Shown here: positions 58,136 through 64,000 of the stretch, piece after piece
Layout: each line of letters starts with the position of its first letter
Numbering within the stretch: the first letter of the stretch is position 1
Assembly: GCF_019797765.1 (NCBI RefSeq)
Contig: NZ_CP081862.1
Span: forward strand, 3,410,001-3,474,000
DNA from: Cellulomonas sp. C5510
Lineage (GTDB): Bacteria > Actinomycetota > Actinomycetes > Actinomycetales > Cellulomonadaceae
Direction of reading: 5' to 3'
Length of the DNA stretch: 64,000 bases
Notes under the pieces: model-generated
The model's database searches: none
What the model saw: only the letters and a program-made list of their open reading frames with translations
What the model was told of the DNA's origin: nothing
Position numbers and translations under genes: made by a program

Positions 58136-59509
58136 TCAGTCCTCCACGGCCGGGCCGCACGCCGCGGCGGCCGTCGCCGCGATGCCCTCGATGCCCGTCA
58201 CGGCCGGCCGTGGGCGCGGGTCGCCGGCGACCGCCCAGCAGCCCTCGACCACCTCGTACCGGGCGCGCGGGCCCTGCTCGACGAACGCGCGCAGGCCGTC
58301 GACCAGCCGGTCGACGACAGCGGCCGTCGTCCCGACCCCGACGGACGCGCGGACGGCGCCTCCCGTCACACCGACGCGCGCCAGCAGCGGGTGCGCGCAG
58401 AACCGGCCGTCGCGCACACCCACGCCGTGCTCGGCGGACAGGTACGCCGCCACCAGGCCCGGGTCGTGCTCCCCGACGGTGAACGACACGACACCGACGG
58501 GGTCGGCGGAGTCCGGCCACAGCCGCAGCACCCGCACGCCGGGGACGGTCGCGAGGCCGTCGAGCAGCCCGTCCCGCAGCGCGGTCTCGTGCGCGGCGAG
58601 CGCGCCGTCCGGCAGTGCGGACAGGGCGTCGCACGCCTCCGCGAGCGCCACCGCCCCGAGCACGTTCGGGGACCCGCCCTCGTGCCGGGCGGGCGCGGGC
58701 TGCCACAGCGTGCGGTCCGTGCGCACGTCCCGGACCGCACCGCCGCCCGCGAGGTACGGCGTGCCGGCGTCCAGCCAGTCGCGCCGGCCGACGAGCGCGC
58801 CGGCACCGAACGGGGCGTACGTCTTGTGCCCCGAGAACGCCACGTAGTCGACCCCCGACTCCGCCAGCGAGAACGCCCGGTGCGGCAGCAGCTGCGCCCC
58901 GTCGACCGCGACCCGGGCCCCGCCCTCCTGCGCGAGCGCGACGACGGACGCCAGCGGCAGCGCCTCCCCCGTGACGTTCGAGGCACCGGTCACCGTGACG
59001 AGCGCGTACGGCTGCCGGGCGAGCTCCGCGCGGACCGACGCGAGCGTCTCCGCGACGGTCGGCGCCACCGGCAGGATGGTCGCGACCCGGCCCGAGCCAC
59101 GCACCGAGCGCACCCACGGCAGCAGGTTCGCGTGGTGCTCGACGTCCAGCACGAGCACCCGCCCGCCCTCCGGGACGCAGCCCGCCAGCAGGTTCAGCGC
59201 GTCGGTGGTGTTCCGGGTGACGACGGCGACGTCGTCGGGCCGGGCGCCGGCGAACCGGGCGACCGCCGCGCGGGACGCCTCGTACAAAGCGGTCGACACC
59301 TGCGACAGGTACCCGGCGCCGCGGTGCACCGACGCGTACAGGGGCAGCACCTCGACGACCCGGGCCGCCACCGCCTCCAGCGCCGGGGCGGAGGCGGCGT
59401 AGTCGAGGTTCGCGTACGGCACGGAGCGGCCGTCGACCAGCGGGACGGGCGTGTCGCCGCCGACCACGGGCAGCAGGGCGGTGGCGCAGGACAGGGTGCT
59501 GACGGACAT
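58136..59509 (-). CDS. Cysteine desulfurase-like class V aminotransferase
   Basis: A 457-residue PLP enzyme. The cofactor Lys229 lies in FSGHKTYAPFG, with EHHANLLPW (about 124-132) and VDGAQLLPH (202-210) as further PLP contacts. GRFCAHPLLARVG (Cys371) resembles the catalytic-Cys loop of SufS/CsdA. It probably mobilises sulfur from cysteine or a related compound. A SAM-IV riboswitch lies in its 5' leader, linking it to methionine/cysteine balance. The start ATG at 59509 has only a weak ribosome site, consistent with control by the leader. Confidence 0.85.
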   Translation of the reverse strand: MSVSTLSCATALLPVVGGDTPVPLVDGRSVPYANLDYAASAPALEAVAARVVEVLPLYASVHRGAGYLSQVSTALYEASRAAVARFAGARPDDVAVVTRNTTDALNLLAGCVPEGGRVLVLDVEHHANLLPWVRSVRGSGRVATILPVAPTVAETLASVRAELARQPYALVTVTGASNVTGEALPLASVVALAQEGGARVAVDGAQLLPHRAFSLAESGVDYVAFSGHKTYAPFGAGALVGRRDWLDAGTPYLAGGGAVRDVRTDRTLWQPAPARHEGGSPNVLGAVALAEACDALSALPDGALAAHETALRDGLLDGLATVPGVRVLRLWPDSADPVGVVSFTVGEHDPGLVAAYLSAEHGVGVRDGRFCAHPLLARVGVTGGAVRASVGVGTTAAVVDRLVDGLRAFVEQGPRARYEVVEGCWAVAGDPRPRPAVTGIEGIAATAAAACGPAVED

Positions 59510-59594
59510 GGGAGGACCCCCGGTGGATCTCGGTGGGGGCCCGGTCACCGACCGGGCGACCCCGCGCTTGCCGGCCACCGGTCGGTGGACGGCC

Positions 59595-59675
59595 AGGTCG
59601 TCACCCGGGGCACCCCGCCGCGGTGGGAGGGTTGCCGGCCAGCGAGCCGGGGCTTCGCGCTGGCGCTCATGACCT
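59595..59675 (-). promoter_or_regulatory. SAM-IV riboswitch
   Basis: On the minus strand the leader begins AGGTCATGAGCGCCAGC, continues CCCCGGCTCGCTGGCCGGC, AACCCTCC, then GGGGTGCCCCGGGTGA and closes with CGACCT. P1 pairs AGGTC with GACCT. The sequence closely follows the actinobacterial SAM-IV consensus known to me. Downstream a 10-bp hairpin (59546-59587) and CCCCC/GGGGG pairing near the start codon of the desulfurase-like gene could switch expression. It is expected to reduce expression when S-adenosylmethionine is plentiful. Confidence 0.9.
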
Positions 59676-59682
59676 ACGCCCG

Positions 59683-59712
59683 AGGATGCGGGGAGGTCCG
59701 CGCGGGTGTCAA
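59683..59712 (-). promoter_or_regulatory. Promoter of the SAM-IV leader
   Basis: A consensus TTGACA (59707-59712, minus strand) and CATCCT (59683-59688) are separated by 18 nt. The predicted start at about 59676 coincides with the first base of the SAM-IV aptamer, which supports both calls. Confidence 0.75.
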
Positions 59713-59775
59713 CCGTCGTCCACAGTGCGACCTCACCCGCCGCACGGGTCCGGCGCATGGCGTAGCATCGCGGCA

Positions 59776-59882
59776 CCATCCAGAGCGGCCGAGAGATCTG
59801 GCTCGTCGACGCCGCAGCAACCCGCGGTCCGGGGCTCCCACGAGCACGGGCCGGCCGAGGGTGCTTCCGCCAGGTCCGATGG
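59776..59882 (+). promoter_or_regulatory. SAM-I-type riboswitch (S box or SAM-I/IV variant)
   Basis: P1 pairs CCATC (59776-59780) with GATGG (59878-59882). Between them come CAGAGCGGCCGAGAGA (kink-turn side), GGCTCGTCGACGCCGCAGC, AACC and GGTGCTTCCGCCAGG, the conserved S-box core. TAGCAT at 59763-59768 puts the transcript start at the aptamer edge. The ribosome site GGAGGAGAG begins inside P1 (59881), so control is probably at translation. It precedes the DUF1737-rhodanese-metZ operon. Confidence 0.88.
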
Positions 59883-59890
59883 AGGAGAGC

Positions 59891-60094
59891 ATGACGACGA
59901 CCGACGACCGCCTGCGCTACCGGCTGCTGACCGGCCCGGACGACCGCACGTTCTGCGAGCGGGTCAGCGCCGCCCTCGACGAGGGCTACGTGCTGCACGG
60001 CGGCCCCGCCGCGACGTTCGACGGCGAACGGGTGGTGGTCGCCCAGGCGGTGGTGCTGCCCGACGCGGCACGTGCGCAGGTGCGGCCGCTGTGA
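59891..60094 (+). CDS. DUF1737 family protein
   Basis: A 67-residue protein. YRLLTGPDDRTFCERVSAAL, E-G-Y-x-L-H-G-G-P-A and VVVAQAVVLP match DUF1737, small proteins without known function. One Cys (position 22) is present. It is the first gene after the SAM riboswitch, and its stop overlaps the rhodanese start (GTGA), so a role in methionine or sulfur metabolism is likely (inference). Confidence 0.85.
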   Translation: MTTTDDRLRYRLLTGPDDRTFCERVSAALDEGYVLHGGPAATFDGERVVVAQAVVLPDAARAQVRPL

Positions 60095-60522
60095 GCGCGC
60101 CGTACGCGGGTGACCTCACCCCGCAGGAGGCCTGGGACCTGCTGGCGTCCGATCCGCGCGCCGTCCTCGTGGACGTCCGCACGGAGGGCGAGTGGCAGAC
60201 GATCGGCGTCCCGGACACCGCGGACCTGGCCGACGGCGACGAGCGCACCGCGTTCGTCGAGTGGACCGACGGGTCCGGCCGCCCGAACCCGGCGTTCCTC
60301 GACGGGCTCGCCGCCGCGGGGGTCGTCGCGGGCGAGCCGCGCCCGGTGGTGTTCCTGTGCCGCTCGGGCGTCCGGTCGGTGGCTGCCGCGACGACGGCGA
60401 CCGCCGCGGGACTCGGCCCGGCCTACAACGTGCTCACCGGCTTCGAGGGCGACGTCGGCCCGGACGGGCGCCGCGGGCACACCGGCTGGCGCGCCGCGGG
60501 CCTGCCGTGGCGGGACGCGTGA
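60091..60522 (+). CDS. Rhodanese-like sulfurtransferase
   Basis: A 143-residue single-domain rhodanese. VLVDVRTEGEWQ is the typical first half, the active-site loop is FLCRSGVRS with catalytic Cys near 90, and NVLTGFEGDVGPDG precedes the end. It can carry persulfide sulfur. Flanked by DUF1737 and MetZ with GTGA overlaps at both junctions, it may deliver sulfur to homocysteine synthesis. Confidence 0.92.
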   Translation: MSAPYAGDLTPQEAWDLLASDPRAVLVDVRTEGEWQTIGVPDTADLADGDERTAFVEWTDGSGRPNPAFLDGLAAAGVVAGEPRPVVFLCRSGVRSVAAATTATAAGLGPAYNVLTGFEGDVGPDGRRGHTGWRAAGLPWRDA

Positions 60523-61772
60523 CGGCCGCGCCCGGACCCGGCGACTGGCGCGACGAGCGGCTCCCCCGGGCGTCGCTGCGCCCCGACACGCTCGCGGTCC
60601 GCGGCGGCACCGTCCGGTCCGGGTTCCGCGAGACGTCCGAGGCGCTGTTCCTCACGCAGGGCTACGTCTACGAGAGCGCCGCCGACGCCGAGGCGGCGTT
60701 CGCGGGCGAGGTCGACCGGTTCCTGTACTCCCGCTACGGCAACCCGACGGTGTCGACGTTCGAGGAGCGGCTGCGGCTGCTCGAGGGCGCCGAGGCCTGC
60801 TACGCCAGCGCGTCGGGCATGTCCGCGGTGTTCACGGCGCTCGCCGCCCTGGTCCGCTCGGGGTCGCGCGTCGTCGCCGCCCGGGCGCTGTTCGGGTCGT
60901 CCGTGGTCGTCTTCGACGAGATCCTCGCGGGCTGGGGCGTGCGCACCGACTACGTGGACGGGCACGTCCCGGAGCAGTGGGAGGCGGCGCTCGCGACCCC
61001 CGCCGACGTGGTGTTCTTCGAGACCCCGTCGAACCCGATGCAGGACCTCGTCGACATCGCCACCGTCAGCCGGCTCGCGCACGCCGCCGGGGCGGTCGTC
61101 GTCGTCGACAACGTGTTCGCCACCCCGGTGCTGTCACGGCCGCTGGAGCTCGGCGCGGACGTGGTCGTCTACTCGGCGACCAAGCACATCGACGGGCAGG
61201 GGCGGGTGCTCGGCGGGGCGATCCTCGGCACCGACGCGTACGTGCACGGGCCGGTGCAGACGCTGATCCGCAACACCGGGCCGTCGCTGTCGGCGTTCAA
61301 CGCGTGGGTGCTGCTCAAGGGCCTCGAGACGCTGTCGCTGCGGGTCCGGCACCAGACGGCGTCCGCCCTCGCGCTGGCCGGCTGGCTGGAGGAGCACCCC
61401 GCCGTGTCCGGCGTCCGCTACCCGTACCTGCCGTCCCACCCGCAGCACGCCCTCGCGCTCGCCCAGCAGGAGGGCGGCGGGACGGTCGTGACGTTCGGGC
61501 TGCGGGTGCCGGAGGGGGCGGGGCCGGACGAGGCCAAGCGCGCGACGTTCGCGGTGCTCGACGCGCTGCGGGTCATCGACATCTCGAACAACCTGGGCGA
61601 CGCGAAGTCCCTGGTCACCCACCCCGCGACCACCACGCACCGCAAGCTCGGCCCGGCCGGGCGCGCGGCGGTCGGCATCGCTGAGTCCACGGTGCGGCTG
61701 TCCGTGGGCCTCGAGGACGTGGCGGACCTGCGCGACGACCTCGCCCAGGCCCTGGCGACCCTCCCGGCCTGA
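60519..61772 (+). CDS. metZ: O-succinylhomoserine sulfhydrylase MetZ
   Basis: A 417-residue Cys/Met-metabolism PLP enzyme. PLP Lys222 lies in YSATKHIDGQGRVLGGAI, with SRYGNPTVSTFEERL, SASGMSAVFTAL and FFETPSNP as family motifs. The HIDGQGR segment after the Lys is characteristic of the O-succinylhomoserine sulfhydrylase branch rather than of cystathionine gamma-synthase. It makes homocysteine directly from sulfide. Last gene of the SAM-riboswitch operon. Confidence 0.93.
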   Translation: MTAAPGPGDWRDERLPRASLRPDTLAVRGGTVRSGFRETSEALFLTQGYVYESAADAEAAFAGEVDRFLYSRYGNPTVSTFEERLRLLEGAEACYASASGMSAVFTALAALVRSGSRVVAARALFGSSVVVFDEILAGWGVRTDYVDGHVPEQWEAALATPADVVFFETPSNPMQDLVDIATVSRLAHAAGAVVVVDNVFATPVLSRPLELGADVVVYSATKHIDGQGRVLGGAILGTDAYVHGPVQTLIRNTGPSLSAFNAWVLLKGLETLSLRVRHQTASALALAGWLEEHPAVSGVRYPYLPSHPQHALALAQQEGGGTVVTFGLRVPEGAGPDEAKRATFAVLDALRVIDISNNLGDAKSLVTHPATTTHRKLGPAGRAAVGIAESTVRLSVGLEDVADLRDDLAQALATLPA

Positions 61773-61792
61773 CCCGCGACGCCGGGGTCAGG
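61768..61792. terminator. Short bidirectional terminator
   Basis: CCTGACCC (61768-61775) pairs with GGGTCAGG (61785-61792) over a 9-nt loop. The hairpin spans the stop codons of metZ and the convergent luciferase-like gene. Confidence 0.65.
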
Positions 61793-62330
61793 CGACCAGG
61801 GCGCGGAGCTCGTCCTCGGCCGCCGGGCCGCCCGCGAGGGGCAGCAGGACCACGCCGTCGACGCCGGCACGGCGACCGAGCTCGCGGACCTCGGCGGCCA
61901 GCAGCGCCGGAGTGGTGACGACCCGGGTCGCGGCGGGCGACCAGCCCAGGCCGGAGAGGGCGTCGAGGTGCTCCAGGTGCGAGCGCTTGCGGCGGGCGGT
62001 CCGCTCGTCGGCGGCGAGCACGACCTCGAGGTCCAGCACGACCCGCACCTCGGCGCGGTCGCGGCCGGCGTCGGCCACGGCCTCCTCGACGAGCCCGACC
62101 ACCCGGGCGAGCGCCCCGACGGTCGGCACGGCCACGGAGAACTCGAGGCGGATGACGTCGGCGCGGGCGGCGGCGAGCGCGATGGCGGTCTCGGAGCCGG
62201 GGCGGGACTCCACGGCGTGGACGCCGTAGTCGGGGGTGCCGACGTGGATGTCGGGGCCGGCGACGGTGGTGGTGCCGGGCAGACGGGTGGCGACCGCGGG
62301 CGGGCGGTGCAGCAGCACGGACTGAGCCAT
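61788..62330 (-). CDS. Short luciferase-like (LLM) domain protein
   Basis: A 180-residue protein. GTPDYGVHAVESRPGSETAIALAAARADVIRLEF and the C-terminal V-x-T-T-P-A-L-L-A-A-E-V-R-E-L and G-V-D-G-V-V-L-L-P-L resemble the second half of bacterial luciferase/F420 monooxygenases. At about half the usual length it lacks the first strands of the barrel, so catalysis is uncertain. It starts at ATG 62330, 73 nt after a leader ORF ending in Cys-Cys-Arg, which suggests induction on cysteine shortage. Confidence 0.7.
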   Translation of the reverse strand: MAQSVLLHRPPAVATRLPGTTTVAGPDIHVGTPDYGVHAVESRPGSETAIALAAARADVIRLEFSVAVPTVGALARVVGLVEEAVADAGRDRAEVRVVLDLEVVLAADERTARRKRSHLEHLDALSGLGWSPAATRVVTTPALLAAEVRELGRRAGVDGVVLLPLAGGPAAEDELRALVA

Positions 62331-62403
62331 GGGGGTGTCCTCGGGAGGTGAGGCGGGGTGCGCGGCGAGGGCCGTCGGGCCGCGGGCGCGCGAGGTCGTC
62401 AGC

Positions 62404-62433
62404 TCAGCGACAACACACCCGGCTCAGGAACAC
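62404..62433 (-). CDS. Nine-codon Cys leader peptide MFLSRVCCR
   Basis: Minus-strand GTG at 62431-62433, then TTC CTG AGC CGG GTG TGT TGT CGC TGA. A TACCGT box at 62440-62445 lies exactly 6 nt before the GTG, the leaderless spacing used by real genes in this window. Two adjacent Cys codons and a closing Arg parallel the ACCCRR end of the 39-kb leader. It precedes the short luciferase-like gene. Confidence 0.65.
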   Translation of the reverse strand: MFLSRVCCR

Positions 62434-62545
62434 GCACGCACGGTAGCCCGGCCCCTCGGGACGGGTCCACGGCACGTCCACATGGCGGGCACCGGTGGAC
62501 GTCGGCCGCCGGCGCGGGGTCCGCCCCGACCGGCCGGTCCGGCCG

Positions 62546-63241
62546 TCAGGAGACGAGCGCCCGCATCACCGACGTGAAGAACCGCAGCCCGTCCGTCCCG
62601 CTGCGGGGACCGCGCGCGCCGTCGGGCCCGAAGCCCGCCTCGACCGCGTGCTCGGGGTGCGGCATGAGGCCGACGACGTTGCCGCGGGCGTTGCTGATCC
62701 CGGCGATGCCGCGGCGCGACCCGTTGGGGTTGTGGTCCTCGTAGCGGAAGACCACGCGGCCCTCGCCCTCGAGCTCGTCGAGCGTGCGCTCGTCGGCCAC
62801 GTACTGCCCGTCCTGGTTCTTGAGCGGGATGGTGATCCGCTCGCCCTGGCGGTACTCGCCCGTCCAGGCCGTGTCCGTGGACTGCACCGACAGCACCTGC
62901 TCGCGGCAGACGAAGTGCAGGTGGTCGTTCTTGATCATCGAGCCGGGCAGCAGGTGCGCCTCGGTGAGGACCTGGAACCCGTTGCAGATGCCGAGCACGG
63001 GCATGCCCTTGCCGGCGGCCTCGACGACCTCGCCCATGACGGGAGCGAAGCGGCTGATGGCCCCGGCGCGCAGGTAGTCGCCGTAGGAGAACCCGCCGGG
63101 CAGCACGACCGCGTCGACGCCGTGCAGGTCGGCGTCCGCGTGCCAGAGGGCGACGGGCTCGGCGCCGGCGAGGCGCACGGCCCGCGCGGCGTCCCGGTCG
63201 TCGAGCGTCCCCGGGAAGGTGACGACGCCGATGCGCGTCAT
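62546..63241 (-). CDS. purQ: FGAM synthase glutaminase subunit PurQ
   Basis: A 231-residue class I glutamine amidotransferase. [18 protein letters not shown] at the start, the nucleophile Cys86 in GICNGFQVL, and HPEHAVE near residue 203 complete the triad. It supplies ammonia to PurL, bridged by PurS. The ATG overlaps the purS stop in TGATG. Its distance from purL (about 25 kb) shows that the FGAM synthase genes are split in this genome. Confidence 0.96.
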   Translation of the reverse strand: MTRIGVVTFPGTLDDRDAARAVRLAGAEPVALWHADADLHGVDAVVLPGGFSYGDYLRAGAISRFAPVMGEVVEAAGKGMPVLGICNGFQVLTEAHLLPGSMIKNDHLHFVCREQVLSVQSTDTAWTGEYRQGERITIPLKNQDGQYVADERTLDELEGEGRVVFRYEDHNPNGSRRGIAGISNARGNVVGLMPHPEHAVEAGFGPDGARGPRSGTDGLRFFTSVMRALVS

Positions 63242-63528
63242 CAGGCCAGACCCTCCGACGCGACGGTCGCGGCGGCGTCGGCCTCGGAGTCGGCGACCCG
63301 CACCACGTCCTCGATCACCGGGTTGGACAGCACCTGCTCGGCGGCGGCGGCCGCGGCGGCGAGCACCTCGGGGGTGACGGGGCCGTCGACCTCCAGCTCG
63401 AACCGCTTGCCCTGCCGGACGGAGGTGAACTGCCCGAACCCGAGCCGCGGCAGCGCCCCGGCGACGGCCTTGCCCTGCGGGTCGAGGATCTCCGGCTTGG
63501 GCATCACATCGACGACGACTCGTCCCAC
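63241..63528 (-). CDS. purS: FGAM synthase subunit PurS
   Basis: A 95-residue protein. [21 protein letters not shown] and NPVIEDV are the PurS signature. It bridges PurL and PurQ. GTG start with GGGAG upstream; overlaps purQ. Confidence 0.95.
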   Translation of the reverse strand: MGRVVVDVMPKPEILDPQGKAVAGALPRLGFGQFTSVRQGKRFELEVDGPVTPEVLAAAAAAAEQVLSNPVIEDVVRVADSEADAAATVASEGLA

Positions 63529-63651
63529 GGGTGAGCTCCCTGGTTCGCGGCGGTGGGGGTGGACCCCAGCCTACCGACCGCCGGGGCCGCTCCGGTCCGC
63601 GCGACCGGCAGGCGGGCGGGGGCTCCCGCACACCGCGCGGTCGCGGGGCGG

Positions 63652-63993
63652 TCAGGCCGTCCGCACCACGCCGACGTGCGCCTCGGCCCCGCTGCTGAGG
63701 TACTCCCGGACGGTGCTGGTGCGGCCGTCGCCCAGGTCCGGCGAGTAGCCGACCACCACGACGGCCCAGCCGCGGTCGAGCAGGGCGTCGCGCCAGTCGT
63801 CGTCGTGCTCGGCGACCAGCTCGTCACCGTCCCCGACCCACAGGGTGGCCCACCCGCCTGCCGCGGTGAGCGACGCCCGGTGCCCCGCGACCTCCGTCAG
63901 GCTCGGGTCGGCCGGCGTGCCGAGGCCGAGCGCGGCGACGAGGCGCGTGATCGGGGCGCGCGCAGCGGGGTCCGCGTCGGCGGGGTGCACCAC
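63652..63993 (-). CDS. Uncharacterised protein, possibly truncated by window edge
   Basis: At least 113 residues: an N-terminal helical part ([11 protein letters not shown]), a beta-rich centre ([24 protein letters not shown]) and [11 protein letters not shown], ending in an [14 protein letters not shown] strand. No family is recognised. A GTG pair lies at 63988-63993, only 7 bp from the edge, so the true start may be outside. It precedes purS on the same strand, 123 bp away. Confidence 0.6.
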   Translation of the reverse strand: MVHPADADPAARAPITRLVAALGLGTPADPSLTEVAGHRASLTAAGGWATLWVGDGDELVAEHDDDWRDALLDRGWAVVVVGYSPDLGDGRTSTVREYLSSGAEAHVGVVRTA

Positions 63994-64000
63994 CCAGCAG

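Overview
The window is 64 kb of very GC-rich (about 74% by eye) actinobacterial chromosome. Very frequent GTG starts, 4-nt GTGA/ATGA gene overlaps, many leaderless promoters (TAnnnT box 6-7 nt before the start codon), BldC, a DUF3073 protein, a class A PBP with a PASTA domain and a heterodimeric C50 carotenoid cyclase all point to the Micrococcales. Cellulomonas or a close relative is my best guess; this is inference, not a database match. Most of it is core chromosome, and no intact transposase, prophage or CRISPR array is visible.

Layout. 0-5.6 kb: small stress and Fe-S-type proteins, an MscS channel, a PfkB kinase and SurE. 5.6-11 kb: a six-gene carotenoid operon on the minus strand (crtE-crtB-crtI-crtYe-crtYf-crtEb), every junction a GTGA overlap, with an 18-bp dyad before crtE. 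11-17.8 kb: GalE, an F420/FMN-type oxidoreductase, a zincin, tRNA-Glu, tRNA-Asp and tRNA-Phe, a DUF2087 protein, a penicillin-binding protein and an M15 peptidase. 17.8-25 kb: an ArsR-type regulator divergent from a CE1758/CE1759 flavin monooxygenase-reductase pair, a bacteriophytochrome fused to a PP2C phosphatase, paired fluoride channels and a three-gene membrane-protein cluster. 25-28.7 kb: Ada-AlkA and Ogt repair genes sharing an upstream element, BldC and DUF3073. 29-38 kb: purM-purF, YigZ, a sterol-carrier protein, RsgA and purL; purQ-purS lie at 62.5-63.5 kb. 39-44.6 kb: a peptide-type ABC importer behind a polycysteine leader peptide. 45.5-49.2 kb: a five-gene unit encoding a secreted protein, a lipoprotein, a peptidoglycan-binding adaptor and a MacB-like ABC exporter. 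49.4 kb: a broken ClC channel. 50-56.8 kb: fatty-acid oxidation and reduction genes with a divergent TetR regulator. 57-62.5 kb: sulfur and methionine genes.

The strongest regulatory story concerns sulfur. A SAM-IV riboswitch (minus strand) and a SAM-I-type riboswitch (plus strand) lie back to back at 59.6-59.9 kb. They control a cysteine-desulfurase-like enzyme and a DUF1737-rhodanese-MetZ operon. Two short leader ORFs ending in consecutive Cys codons (25 and 9 codons) precede the ABC importer and a luciferase-like protein, which suggests cysteine-responsive attenuation of both.

The most intriguing unexplained signals are: (i) a family of about 60-bp inverted repeats with arms like CGAGAGTCCAGGACACGC, six copies at three intergenic sites, three of them in a tandem array; (ii) a 19-bp element placed exactly 30 nt before both the ada-alkA and ogt starts; (iii) the phytochrome-phosphatase fusion about 10 kb from the carotenoid operon; and (iv) the secreted-protein/exporter unit.
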